Shown in pieces: positions 1-8,691 of a DNA stretch of 64,000 nt (position 1 is the first letter of the stretch; every line of letters begins with the position of its first letter). The notes beneath the pieces are model-generated. The model was not told the DNA's origin. It made no database searches and saw only the letters and a program-made list of their open reading frames with translations. The DNA is from Streptomyces sp. f51 (lineage in GTDB: Bacteria > Actinomycetota > Actinomycetes > Streptomycetales > Streptomycetaceae), in assembly GCF_037940415.1 (NCBI RefSeq), contig NZ_CP149798.1:3220501-3284500 (forward strand). Direction: 5' to 3'. Both the position numbers and the translations under genes were made by a program.

Positions 1-1
1 C

Positions 2-370
2 GGCGGGCTCCAGGTGCAGCGCGAGGACGGCCGTTTCCACGACGTGCCGCCGCTGCCGGGCGCCTTCGTGGTCAATCTGGGCGAGCTCCTGGAGGTCGCC
101 ACGAACGGATACCTGCTGGCGACCAACCACCGGGTGGTGAGCCCGGCAGGTGCCACCGAGCGGTTCTCGGTGCCGTTCTTCTACAACCCGCGCCTCGACG
201 CCCGGGTCGAGCCGCTGCCCTTCCCGCACGCCTCCGGCGCGCCCGGCGTCACCGACGACCCCTCGAACCCGCTGTTCGCCGAGTACGGGCTCAACGAGCT
301 CAAGGGCAAGCTGCGGGCGCACCCGCTCGTCGCCGCCCGCCATCACGCGGAGCTGCTCGCTCCGGCGTGA
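2..370 (+). CDS. Isopenicillin N synthase-like 2-oxoglutarate/Fe(II) oxygenase, C-terminal part
   Basis: This is the last ~122 codons of a non-heme iron oxygenase; its start lies upstream of the window. The visible part opens with a GGLQV stretch and continues through the double-stranded beta-helix core. It contains NHRVV, whose histidine is the distal iron ligand of the family, and a following RFS, which matches the R-x-S motif that binds the 2-oxo-acid carboxylate. The family covers isopenicillin N synthase, ACC oxidase and many 2OG dioxygenases, so the substrate cannot be named. It converges with the citrate synthase gene 21 bp downstream. Confidence 0.85.
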   Translation, partial: GGLQVQREDGRFHDVPPLPGAFVVNLGELLEVATNGYLLATNHRVVSPAGATERFSVPFFYNPRLDARVEPLPFPHASGAPGVTDDPSNPLFAEYGLNELKGKLRAHPLVAARHHAELLAPA

Positions 371-391
371 TGACCGGCGGCCGGCCCGGGG

Positions 392-1492
392 TCAGTGCGC
401 GATGTCCCCGTATCCCTCGATCTCCTGCGGGCCGCGCGAGCCGGGGCCCACGTAGTGCGCGGAGGGGCGCACCAGACGGCCGGTGCGCTTCTGCTCCAGG
501 ATGTGCGCCGACCAGCCCGCGGTACGGGCGCACGTGAACATGGACGTGAACATGTGCGCCGGGACCTCGGCGAAGTCCAGGACGATGGCCGCCCAGAACT
601 CGACGTTGGTCGCGAGGACGCGGTCAGGGCGGCGGGCGTGCAGCTCGGCGAGGGCGGCCTTCTCCAGTGCCTCGGCGATCTCGAAGCGGGGGGCGCCCAG
701 CTCGCGCGCGGTACGGCGCAGCACCCGCGCGCGCGGGTCCTCGGCGCGGTACACGCGGTGGCCGAAGCCCATCAGGCGTTCGCCCTTGTCGAGTGCCTGC
801 CGGACGTAGGCGTCGGCGTCGCCGGTGCGCTCGATCTCCTCGATCATGCCGAGGACACGGGAGGGGGCACCGCCGTGCAGCGGGCCCGACATGGCGCCCA
901 CGGCCCCGGAGAGCGCCGCGGCGACGTCCGCGCCGGTCGAGGCGATCACGCGGGCGGTGAAGGTGGAGGCGTTCATGCCGTGCTCGGCGGCCGAGGTCCA
1001 GTAGGCGTCCACGGCGGCGACGTGCTTGGGGTCCGGCTCTCCGCGCCAGCGGATCATGAAGCGTTCGACGACCGAGTGGGCCTTGTCGATCTCGTTCTGC
1101 GGGACCATCGGCAGGCCCTGGCCACGGGCGGACTGGGCGACGTACGACAGGGCCATGACGGCGGCGCGGGCGAGGTCGTCGCGGGCCTGCTCGGCGTCGA
1201 TGTCGAGGAGGGGTTTGAGGCCCCAGACCGGCGCGAGCATGGCGAGCGCGGACTGCACGTCGACGCGGATGTCACCGGAGTGGACGGGGATCGGGAACGG
1301 CTCGGCGGGCGGCAGACCGGGGTTGAAGGCGCCGTCGACGAGGAGTCCCCACACGTTGCCGAAGGAGACGTGGCCGACGAGGTCCTCGATGTCGACGCCC
1401 CGGTACCGAAGAGCGCCGCCCTCCTTATCGGGTTCGGCGATCTCCGTCTCGAACGCGACGACTCCTTCGAGTCCGGGTACGAAGTCGGACAT
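392..1492 (-). CDS. Citrate synthase (type-2-like)
   Basis: The 366-aa protein condenses acetyl-CoA with oxaloacetate, or a close analogue, to give citrate. Catalytic residues are visible as His206 in SGPLHGG, His245 in GFGHRVY and Asp306 in VLDFAEV. The length fits the shorter bacterial form. The ATG start has a GAGGAG ribosome site 8-9 nt upstream. It is transcribed alone, divergently from pdxH across a 344-bp gap. Actinomycetes carry several citrate or 2-methylcitrate synthase paralogues, and sequence alone does not exclude 2-methylcitrate synthase activity. Confidence 0.9.
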   Translation of the reverse strand: MSDFVPGLEGVVAFETEIAEPDKEGGALRYRGVDIEDLVGHVSFGNVWGLLVDGAFNPGLPPAEPFPIPVHSGDIRVDVQSALAMLAPVWGLKPLLDIDAEQARDDLARAAVMALSYVAQSARGQGLPMVPQNEIDKAHSVVERFMIRWRGEPDPKHVAAVDAYWTSAAEHGMNASTFTARVIASTGADVAAALSGAVGAMSGPLHGGAPSRVLGMIEEIERTGDADAYVRQALDKGERLMGFGHRVYRAEDPRARVLRRTARELGAPRFEIAEALEKAALAELHARRPDRVLATNVEFWAAIVLDFAEVPAHMFTSMFTCARTAGWSAHILEQKRTGRLVRPSAHYVGPGSRGPQEIEGYGDIAH

Positions 1493-1836
1493 CAGGCGGC
1501 TCCTCGTGATGTGTGCGACGGATGGTGTTGTCGGGGTTGAGGTGACCCTGCGCCCCTGCAGGGGTGCGGTCGACGGTGAGGCGCTGCGCCGGCCGGTTCC
1601 ACGGTCGTCCGCGGGGACTCCCGAAGGTTCCTCGGGCGTCTGCGCCGACTCGCGGTCCGAAGGCGGTCACCCCGGTGATGCCCCGTACGGCCGGTCCTCC
1701 AACCGGAACGGCATCAGCACGATATCCCCGAGTGCCATCTTTAGGGAGAGTACGCGGCACTGAGTGCCACCGCGTGACGAAGCACACCCGCCGCCACCCG
1801 CCGCGCGGGCGGGCCCGGATACGGCAGGATGACGGC
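1493..1836. promoter_or_regulatory. Divergent promoter region between citrate synthase and pdxH
   Basis: This 344-bp non-coding stretch must carry both promoters. Two short palindromes stand out: CCCCTGCAGGGG at 1553-1564 and GGCACT-G-AGTGCC at 1756-1768. A direct copy of GAGTGCC lies about 30 bp before the second palindrome. I do not recognise either site as that of a known regulator. Confidence 0.4.
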
Positions 1837-2580
1837 GTGAACGATCGTTTCCCGGACGAATCCACGACCGAGCCCCTCATCCAGGCCGCGGCCGAGGCCG
1901 CCGAGGCCTCGCACGAGGAGATCGCCGACGACCCCGCCTCCATGCGCGCCCACTACCGCGCCGAGGGCCTCGACGAGGGCGATGTCGCCGCGCACCCCAT
2001 GGAGCAGTTCTCGCGCTGGTTCAAGCAGGCGGCGCAGGCCGCGGTGCGCGGCTTCGTGCACGAGCCGAACGCGATGATCGTCTCCACGGCGGACGCCGAG
2101 GGCCGGCCCAGCTCGCGCACGGTGCTGCTCAAGGCGTACGACGACCAGGGCTTCGTCTTCTACACCAACTACGACTCGCGCAAGGCCCTCGAGCTGGCCC
2201 GGAACCCGTACATCTCGCTGCTCTTCCCCTGGCACCCGATGGCCCGGCAGGTCATCGTCACCGGGACGGCGCGGCGCACCGGACGGGACGAGACCGCCGC
2301 GTACTTCCGCACCCGCCCGCACGGATCCCAGCTGGGCGCCTGGGCGAGCACGCAGTCCCAGGTCATCTCCGGGCGCGACGAGCTCGACTCCCTGTACGCG
2401 GAGCTGAGCACCCGCTACCCCGAGGGGGAACAGGTGCCGGTGCCGCCGCACTGGGGCGGTTTCCGGATCGCCCCGCGGACGGTCGAGTTCTGGCAGGGCC
2501 GGGAGAACCGCCTGCACGACCGGCTGCGCTACGCGGCCGAGCCCGACGGCAGCTGGCGGATCGAGCGGCTCAGCCCCTGA
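1837..2580 (+). CDS. pdxH: Pyridoxamine 5'-phosphate oxidase
   Basis: This FMN enzyme oxidises pyridoxamine or pyridoxine 5'-phosphate to pyridoxal 5'-phosphate, the last step of B6 biosynthesis and salvage. The 247-aa protein shows the family order: an N-terminal substrate loop ([10 protein letters not shown]), FMN-binding segments ([21 protein letters not shown]), [16 protein letters not shown] and the C-terminal signature [14 protein letters not shown] near its end. The GTG start at 1837 is chosen because it has an upstream AGGA and because the reading frame further upstream looks non-coding. The enzyme also matters for PLP enzymes such as SerC encoded later in the window. Confidence 0.95.
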   Translation: MNDRFPDESTTEPLIQAAAEAAEASHEEIADDPASMRAHYRAEGLDEGDVAAHPMEQFSRWFKQAAQAAVRGFVHEPNAMIVSTADAEGRPSSRTVLLKAYDDQGFVFYTNYDSRKALELARNPYISLLFPWHPMARQVIVTGTARRTGRDETAAYFRTRPHGSQLGAWASTQSQVISGRDELDSLYAELSTRYPEGEQVPVPPHWGGFRIAPRTVEFWQGRENRLHDRLRYAAEPDGSWRIERLSP

Positions 2581-2598
2581 CCGGCGGGCCCGGGCGGC

Positions 2599-3216
2599 TC
2601 AGCCGAGCGTCTCCTCCACGATCGCGCCCCACTGCGCCACGACCCGCTCGCGGCGCGCGGTGTCGTCGGTGAGCAGGTTCGCGAGGCCGAGGCCGCGCGC
2701 CATGTCGAGCAGGCCCTGCACGGTCTCGCGCACCCCGGGCCGGGATTCGTCCGCGCCCAGGAGGTCCACCGCGATCCGGTGGCTCTCGCGCCCCACCCGG
2801 CCTTCGAGCTCAGTGACCCGCGCGCGGAGCTGGTCCTCGTTCGAGGCCGCGACCCACAGATGCAGGGCGGCACGGAACAGCGGTCCGGTGTAGAGCGTGA
2901 CGAGCGCGGCGACGACGGCACGCCGGTCCGCGGGCCCGTCGGGGAAGAGGTCCCGCAGGGCGGTGGAACGTTCCTCGGCGACGTACTCGACGGCCGCCGT
3001 GAAGAGGTCCTCGCGGGTGGGGAAGTGGTGCTGGGCGGCGCCCCGGGACACCCCGGCGCGCTCGGCGACGACGGAGACCGTGGAGCCCGCCCAGCCGTGT
3101 TCGGCGAGGCAGGCCACGGCGGCGGCCAGGAGCCGCTGCCGGGTGGCCCGGCTGCGGTCCTGTTTGGGGACGTGCGGAGTACGTGCCGCGTGTTCCGTCG
3201 CGCTCACACCACCCAT
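2599..3216 (-). CDS. TetR-family regulator of the acyl-CoA operon
   Basis: The 205-aa protein has an N-terminal TetR helix-turn-helix (about residues 24-70, including VAERAGVSRGAAQHHFPTREDLF) and a variable ligand-binding C-terminal domain. It is the last gene of the eight-gene operon and overlaps the enoyl-CoA hydratase gene by 13 bp, so it is probably translationally coupled. An alternative GTG at 3207 would give a 4-bp GTGA overlap. By analogy with AtuR, LiuR and FadR-type TetR repressors, it probably represses its own operon and is released by an acyl-CoA; the palindrome at 12784-12795 is the proposed site. The ligand is unknown. Confidence 0.88.
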   Translation of the reverse strand: MGGVSATEHAARTPHVPKQDRSRATRQRLLAAAVACLAEHGWAGSTVSVVAERAGVSRGAAQHHFPTREDLFTAAVEYVAEERSTALRDLFPDGPADRRAVVAALVTLYTGPLFRAALHLWVAASNEDQLRARVTELEGRVGRESHRIAVDLLGADESRPGVRETVQGLLDMARGLGLANLLTDDTARRERVVAQWGAIVEETLG

Positions 3217-3938
3217 GCGGGATCCCGTCGTTCGAGGAAGGCCGTCATCCCCTCGCGGGCCTGCGGCGAGGAGAACAGCCGGGCCGAGAGCGCGGTCAGG
3301 TCCGCCGCGTCGCGGTCGAAGGTCTCCAGCACCTTAGCCGTGAGCAGCGCCTTCGTCTCGGCGAGGGCTTCGGGGGCCGACCGGCGCAGCCCGTCGAGCA
3401 CGGGTGCCAGTACGGCGTCCACGTCGTCCCCGGCCGCCGTGAGGAGCCCGGTGCGCACGGCCTCGGCGGCGTCGAAGCGCTCGCCGGTGAGGTAGTAGCG
3501 GGCCAGGGCGCGCGGGTCGGTGCGCGGCAGCAGCGGCAGGGAGATGACGGCGGGGGCGACCCCGATCCGTACCTCGGTGAAGGCGAAGCTCGCCGCCGGG
3601 CCCGCCGCCGCGATGTCGCAGGCCCCGAGCAGCCCGAGGCCGCCGGCCCTGACGTGTCCCTCCACGCGGGCCACGACGGGCCTGGGCAGCTCGACGATCC
3701 GGCGCAGCAGACCGACGAAGGCCTCCGGTGGCGGCGGGTCGCGCAGGTCGGCGCCCGCGCAGAAGGTGTTCCCTGTATGGGTCAGGACGACGGCGCGTAC
3801 GTCGCCGTCCTTGCCGCAGCGGGTCAGGGCGTCGGCGAGCTCGCCCACGAGGACGGCCGACAGGGCGTTGCGGGTGGCGGGCGAGTCCAGGGTGAGCGTG
3901 GTGACGCCCCGCTCGTGTTCGGTGCGGACGACGGTCAT
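3204..3938 (-). CDS. Enoyl-CoA hydratase/isomerase family protein
   Basis: This 244-aa crotonase-fold protein has TFCAGADLRDP for the first oxyanion loop and GGLGLLGACDIAAAG for the second. The residue of the usual second catalytic Glu falls near TEVRIGVAP. It should hydrate a 2-enoyl-CoA, here possibly an unsaturated product of the neighbouring carboxylase, much as AtuE or LiuC do. Its start overlaps the end of the ligase gene by 4 bp (ATGA), and its end overlaps the TetR gene. The exact substrate is not deducible. Confidence 0.9.
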   Translation of the reverse strand: MTVVRTEHERGVTTLTLDSPATRNALSAVLVGELADALTRCGKDGDVRAVVLTHTGNTFCAGADLRDPPPPEAFVGLLRRIVELPRPVVARVEGHVRAGGLGLLGACDIAAAGPAASFAFTEVRIGVAPAVISLPLLPRTDPRALARYYLTGERFDAAEAVRTGLLTAAGDDVDAVLAPVLDGLRRSAPEALAETKALLTAKVLETFDRDAADLTALSARLFSSPQAREGMTAFLERRDPAWVV

Positions 3939-5500
3939 GAAAGGCCTCGCAGTTCGCGGCGCAGGATCTTCCCGGAGACAGCCCTCGGGACGGCGTCGAT
4001 GAAGGTGACCAGACGGACCCGCTTGTACGGGGCGACGCGCTCGGCGACGTACAGCATGACCTCGTTGGCGGAGAGGTCGGCGGCCGAGGGCTGGCGCACC
4101 ACGAAGGCGTGCGGGACCTCGTTGTTGTCCTCGTTGTAGGCGCCGATGACGGCGGCGTCGGCGATGCCGGGGTGGGTGAGCAGCAGTGCCTCCAGTTCGG
4201 CGGGGGCGACCTGGAAGCCCTTGTACTTGATGAGCTCCTTGACCCTGTCCACGACGAACAGCCAGCCGTCGGCGTCCACATGGCCCACGTCCCCGGTGTG
4301 CAGCCAGCCGTCCGGGTCGATCATCGCGGCGGTCGCGTCGGGGCGGCCGAGATAGCCCTTCATGACCTGGGGTCCCCTGACGACGATCTCGCCGGGCTCT
4401 CCGACGCCGACGTCCTTGTCCGGGTCGTCGAGCGAGACGATGCGCATCTCGGTGCCCGCGACGAGCTTGCCGACCGTGCCCGGGGGCGGGTTCTCGGCGT
4501 CCAGCGGGACCACGTGCGTGCCGGGCGACAGTTCGGTCATGCCGTAGGCCTGGCCCACCGGCGGCAGCCCCAGCCGGGCCGAACAGGCGGCGGCGAGCGC
4601 GGCGTCCAGGGGCGCGGCCGAGCAGAGGATGTACTTCAGGGACGACAGGTCGTACTCCGCGACGGCGGGGTGCTTGGCGAGGGCCAGGACGATCGGCGGC
4701 GCCACGTACAGGCCGGTGATGCGGTGCTTCTGGATGGCGGCGAGGAAGGTGTCGAGGTCGAAGCGGGGCAGCACGACCACGGTGGCGCCCTGCCGCAGCG
4801 GCGCGTTCATCAGGGCGGTGAGTCCGTAGATGTGGAAGAACGGCAGCACGGCGAGGATGCGGTCGTCCGTGTCCATCGGCATGGCCGGCGAGAGCTGGGC
4901 GAGGTTGGTTGCTATGGAACGGTGGGTGAGCATCACGCCCTTGGGGACGCCGGTGGTGCCCGAGGAGTACGGGAGCGCCGCCACGTCCTCGACGGGGTCG
5001 ATGTCCACCTGCGGTTCGGGCGCGGTGCTGCCCAGCAGGTCGAGCATGGACCGGTGGCCCTCCGCCTGGTCGCAGACGAAGATCTCCCGTACGCCGCCCG
5101 CGAGTTCGGCGGCCCGGCGGGCCGTCTCCAGCAGCGGCGAGACGGTCACGATCCAGCGGGCCGAGGAGTCCCGCAACTGCTTGGCGAACTCCTCGGCCGT
5201 GGCGAGCGGGTGCACGGTCGTGACCGACGCCCCCGCCCGGGTGGCGCCGTAGAACACCACCGGGAACGCGATGGTGTTGGGGCTGTGCAGGGCCAGCACG
5301 TCGCCCTTGCGCAGTCCCGACTCGGCGAACGCGGCGGCGAGCCGCCGGTGGTACTGGTCGACCTGTGCGTAGGTGAGCGTGGTGCCGTCGACGCCGTCGA
5401 CGAGCGCGGGCGTCTCGCCGCGCTCGGCGGCACGGCCGAGGACGGCCTCGTGGATGGGTTCCTCGACGGCCGGTACATCTGCGTACTCGCTGCGGAACAC
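3935..5500 (-). CDS. 4-coumarate:CoA ligase-like acyl-CoA synthetase
   Basis: The 521-aa ANL-superfamily enzyme activates a carboxylic acid as an acyl-adenylate and then forms the CoA thioester. Motifs include the phosphate loop SSGTTGVPKGVMLTH (about residue 189), YGMTELSP, GWLHTGD, and the C-terminal SGKILRREL with its catalytic lysine. A 4CL-like enzyme of S. coelicolor was characterised, as I remember it, as a cinnamate:CoA ligase; this may be an orthologue, but I could not check. It lies 17 bp after the acyl-CoA dehydrogenase gene and overlaps the hydratase gene, so it likely supplies the CoA ester that enters this operon's pathway. Confidence 0.92.
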   Translation of the reverse strand: MFRSEYADVPAVEEPIHEAVLGRAAERGETPALVDGVDGTTLTYAQVDQYHRRLAAAFAESGLRKGDVLALHSPNTIAFPVVFYGATRAGASVTTVHPLATAEEFAKQLRDSSARWIVTVSPLLETARRAAELAGGVREIFVCDQAEGHRSMLDLLGSTAPEPQVDIDPVEDVAALPYSSGTTGVPKGVMLTHRSIATNLAQLSPAMPMDTDDRILAVLPFFHIYGLTALMNAPLRQGATVVVLPRFDLDTFLAAIQKHRITGLYVAPPIVLALAKHPAVAEYDLSSLKYILCSAAPLDAALAAACSARLGLPPVGQAYGMTELSPGTHVVPLDAENPPPGTVGKLVAGTEMRIVSLDDPDKDVGVGEPGEIVVRGPQVMKGYLGRPDATAAMIDPDGWLHTGDVGHVDADGWLFVVDRVKELIKYKGFQVAPAELEALLLTHPGIADAAVIGAYNEDNNEVPHAFVVRQPSAADLSANEVMLYVAERVAPYKRVRLVTFIDAVPRAVSGKILRRELRGLS

Positions 5501-5517
5501 GGTTCCTCCTAGAGCGC

Positions 5518-6678
5518 TCAGTACGACTTGGGCAGGCCCAGGGTCTGGTGGGAGACGTAGTTGAGAATCATCTCCCTGCTGACCGGCGCGATGCGAGACA
5601 CGCGCGCCGCCGTGATCAGGGAGGCGAGGCCGAACTCCCGGGTGAGGCCGTTGCCCCCGAGGGTGTGCACCGCCTGGTCCACGGCCCGTACGCAGGCCTC
5701 CCCGGCCGCGTACTTGGCCATGTTGGCGGCCTCCCCGGCCCCGATGTCGTCGCCGATGTCGTACAGGTACGCGGCCTTCTGCATCATCAGCCGGGCCAGT
5801 TCGAGCTCGATGTGGGCCTGCGCGAGGGGGTGGGCGATGGCCTGGTGGGCGCCGATCGGCGCCTTCCAGACGGTGCGCTCGCGCGCGTACTCGACGGCCC
5901 TGGCGAGCGCGAAGCGGCCCATGCCGATCGCGAACGCGGCCGTCATCACCCGCTCCGGGTTGAGCCCGGCGAACAGCTGGAGCAGCCCCGCGTCCTCGTC
6001 GCCCACCAGGGCGTCGGCCGGGAGCCGCACCTCGTCCAGGGTGAGCTCGAACTGCTTCTCCGCGCTGGCCAGTTCCATGTCGATCTGCCGCCGCCCGAAG
6101 CCCTCGGCGTCATGCGGGACGATGAACAGGCAGGGCTTGAGGCTGCCGGTGCGCGCGTCCTCGGTACGGCCCACGATCAGCGTCGCGTCGGCGATGTCGA
6201 CGCCGGAGATGAACACCTTGCGGCCGTTCAGGACCCAGTCGGTGCCGTCGCGGCGGGCGGTGGTGGTGATGCGGTGCGAGTTGGATCCGGCGTCGGGCTC
6301 GGTGATGCCGAACGCCATCGTGCGGGTGCCGTCCGACAGTCCCGGCAGCCACGCCCGCTTCTGCTCCTCGGTGCCGAAACGGGCGATGACCGTGCCGCAG
6401 ATGGCGGGCGAGACGACGAGCATCAGCAACGGACAGCCGGCCGCGCCCAACTCCTCGAGGACGATCGAGAGTTCGGCGATGCCGCCGCCTCCGCCGCCGT
6501 ACTCCTCGGGGAGGTTCACGCCGAGATAGCCGAGCTTGCCCGCCTCGGCCCACAGCTCGTCGGGGTGACCGCCCTCGGCGACGGCCTTGGTGAGGTACGC
6601 GCGGCCGTAGCGCTTGCCGAGGGCGGCGACCGCGGAACGGAGCGCCTTGTGTTCGTCGGTCTCGGTGACAGGGCTCAT
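5518..6678 (-). CDS. Acyl-CoA dehydrogenase
   Basis: The 386-aa FAD enzyme introduces an alpha,beta double bond into an acyl-CoA. Family signatures are visible: GITEPDAGSN (substrate/flavin loop), VFISG, LGGNGLTREF near the C-terminus, and an YARERTVWKAPIG segment. The ATG start has GAGGAG 5 nt upstream. It corresponds by position and type to AtuD/LiuA-like dehydrogenases, which feed a 2-enoyl-CoA to a biotin carboxylase. The 124-bp gap upstream is the only sizeable spacing inside an otherwise tightly packed operon. Confidence 0.92.
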   Translation of the reverse strand: MSPVTETDEHKALRSAVAALGKRYGRAYLTKAVAEGGHPDELWAEAGKLGYLGVNLPEEYGGGGGGIAELSIVLEELGAAGCPLLMLVVSPAICGTVIARFGTEEQKRAWLPGLSDGTRTMAFGITEPDAGSNSHRITTTARRDGTDWVLNGRKVFISGVDIADATLIVGRTEDARTGSLKPCLFIVPHDAEGFGRRQIDMELASAEKQFELTLDEVRLPADALVGDEDAGLLQLFAGLNPERVMTAAFAIGMGRFALARAVEYARERTVWKAPIGAHQAIAHPLAQAHIELELARLMMQKAAYLYDIGDDIGAGEAANMAKYAAGEACVRAVDQAVHTLGGNGLTREFGLASLITAARVSRIAPVSREMILNYVSHQTLGLPKSY

Positions 6679-6702
6679 GAGGGCTCCTCGGTACGGAGGT
6701 AA

Positions 6703-6790
6703 GGAAGGTGCGGGAGTACGAGGGGTGCGAGAAGTACGAGCGGTGCGTGAGGCGTGAGGAGTCGGCGAGGTACGAGAAGTGCGCGAGGTG
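6703..6790. repeat. Degenerate short repeats in the operon gap
   Basis: The gap between the biotin carboxylase and dehydrogenase genes contains about four imperfect 17-20 bp copies of GGTGCGAGAAGTACGAG-like sequence (for example 6708-6724, 6724-6741 and 6768-6788). I see no gene in it. It may be slippage-derived spacer DNA, or it may act as a spacer affecting mRNA stability. Confidence 0.45.
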
Positions 6791-6802
6791 CCCCGCGCCG
6801 GT

Positions 6803-8683
6803 TCACCCGGCGGCGTCCGCCGGGGCCTCCCCGGGCGGCGGCTCCTCCGTCACGACGGCCAGCAGCGCGCCCACCTCCACCTGCTGTCCGAGGACGGCGT
6901 GCAGAGCGGTGAGCGTGCCCGCCGTCGGCGCCGAGATCCTGTGCTCCATCTTCATCGCCTCCAGCCACAGCAGCGGCTCCCCGGCCCGCACGACGGCGCC
7001 CTCGGCCAGCCCCTCGGCCACCCGGACCACGGTGCCGGGCATCGGAGCGAGCAGCGAGCCGGGGGCCCGGTCCGCGGACGGGTCGGGGAAGCGGGACAGC
7101 TCGGTCAGCGCGGTCGCGTTCACGAAGATCCGGCCGTCGTCGTACCGCGCGACCTCGAACGTCCGCCGCACGCCCGCCACTTCGAGGACGACACGGCCCG
7201 CGTCGACGTGCAGCACGCGCACCCCGTCGGCCGCGAACCCCTCCCGTGTGTGCCGGTAGCGGGCCTCGTGCTCGGTGCCGTGCGCGCGGTAGCGCTTGAC
7301 CTGCGGCTGCGAGGCCAGGTTCCGCCAGCCGCCGAACCGCGAGCGCCCCTGCGCGTCGGCCAGGGCGGCGGCCAGCGGGGCGTGCGGGTCCGGGGAGGGC
7401 TCGGTCAGCGCCGCGAGGTGACGGTCGTAGAAGCCCGTGTCCATCCGGGCCCCGGCGAACTCCTCGTGGCGCAGCGACCGTACGAGCAGATCCCGGTTGG
7501 TGACCGGGCCGTGGACCGTGGCCCGCTCCAGGGCACCGGCCAGTTTCCGCACCGCCTCCGCGCGGGTGGCGCCGTGCGCGACGACCTTCGCGAGCATCGG
7601 GTCGTAGTGGATGCCGACCGTGTCGCCGTCGGCGAAGCCCGTGTCCAGCCGGACGGCGTCCGGGACCGCGATCCGGTGCAGGGTGCCGGTCTGGGGCGCC
7701 CAGTTGCCCGCCGGGTCCTCGGCGTACAGCCGGGCCTCGACCGCGTGGCCCCGGGCGGGCGGGGGCTCGCTCTCCAGCCGCTCCCCCTCCGCGACCCGCA
7801 GCTGAAGCGCCACCAGGTCGACCCCGAACACCGCCTCCGTCACCGGGTGTTCGACCTGGAGCCGGGTGTTCATCTCCAGGAAGTGCGCGGTGCCGCCGGC
7901 GACCAGGAACTCGACCGTGCCGGCGCCGACGTAGTCCACCGCGCGGGCGGCCCGCACGGACAACTCGTAGAGCTTCCGCGTGAGTTCGTCCCCGAGTCCG
8001 GGTGCGGGTGCCTCCTCGATCACCTTCTGGTGACGGCGCTGGAGGGAACAGTCCCGGGTGCCCAGCGGCCAGACCGTGCCGTGCGCGTCGGCCAGGATCT
8101 GCACCTCGACGTGCCGGCCGCCCTCCACGTACGGCTCGACGAACACCTCGCCGTCGCCGAAGGCGCTCAGCGCCTCCGCCCGGGCCGCCTCCAGCTCGGC
8201 GTCCAGGTCGGCCAGTTCGCGCACGATCCGCATCCCGCGGCCGCCGCCGCCCGCGGCGGCCTTGACCAGCACGGGAAGGTCGGCCTCGGTGACCCGCTCC
8301 AGCGGTTCGAGCCCCATCAGCTTCTTGGCCCGGGTCTTGGACGCCATCGCCTCGATCGCCTCGGGGGAGGGCCCGACCCAGACGAGACCCGCGTCGGTCA
8401 CCGCCCGCGCGAAGTCCGCGTTCTCCGACAGGAACCCGTACCCCGGGTGCACGGCGTCCGCGCCCGCCTCCAGCGCGGCCCGCACGATCAGATCACCCCG
8501 CAGATACGTCTCGGCGGGCGTCGCACCCGGCAGCCGTACCGCCGCGTCGGCCTCGCGCGTGTGCAGGGCGTTCTCGTCGGCGTCCGAGTACACCGCGACG
8601 GTGCGCACCCCGGCCTCGCGGCAGGTGCGGAAGACCCGGCAGGCGATCTCGCCCCGGTTGGCGACCAGCAGACTCGAAATCAC
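6803..8683 (-). CDS. Acyl-CoA carboxylase alpha subunit (biotin carboxylase + BCCP)
   Basis: The 626-aa protein joins a biotin carboxylase (N-terminal LLVANRGEIACRVFRT, the ATP-grasp glycine-rich loop KAAAGGGGRGM, EMNTRLQVEHPVTE) to a C-terminal biotinyl domain whose acceptor lysine lies in EAMKMEH. It carboxylates its own biotin with bicarbonate and ATP for transfer by the beta subunit. GTG 8683 is preferred because GAGGGA lies 4 nt upstream; a second GTG at 8695 overlaps the beta-subunit stop. The alpha/beta layout fits 3-methylcrotonyl-, geranyl- or related acyl-CoA carboxylases. The separate epsilon subunit of some actinobacterial ACCases is absent here. Confidence 0.93.
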   Translation of the reverse strand: MISSLLVANRGEIACRVFRTCREAGVRTVAVYSDADENALHTREADAAVRLPGATPAETYLRGDLIVRAALEAGADAVHPGYGFLSENADFARAVTDAGLVWVGPSPEAIEAMASKTRAKKLMGLEPLERVTEADLPVLVKAAAGGGGRGMRIVRELADLDAELEAARAEALSAFGDGEVFVEPYVEGGRHVEVQILADAHGTVWPLGTRDCSLQRRHQKVIEEAPAPGLGDELTRKLYELSVRAARAVDYVGAGTVEFLVAGGTAHFLEMNTRLQVEHPVTEAVFGVDLVALQLRVAEGERLESEPPPARGHAVEARLYAEDPAGNWAPQTGTLHRIAVPDAVRLDTGFADGDTVGIHYDPMLAKVVAHGATRAEAVRKLAGALERATVHGPVTNRDLLVRSLRHEEFAGARMDTGFYDRHLAALTEPSPDPHAPLAAALADAQGRSRFGGWRNLASQPQVKRYRAHGTEHEARYRHTREGFAADGVRVLHVDAGRVVLEVAGVRRTFEVARYDDGRIFVNATALTELSRFPDPSADRAPGSLLAPMPGTVVRVAEGLAEGAVVRAGEPLLWLEAMKMEHRISAPTAGTLTALHAVLGQQVEVGALLAVVTEEPPPGEAPADAAG

Positions 8684-8691
8684 GTGATCCC

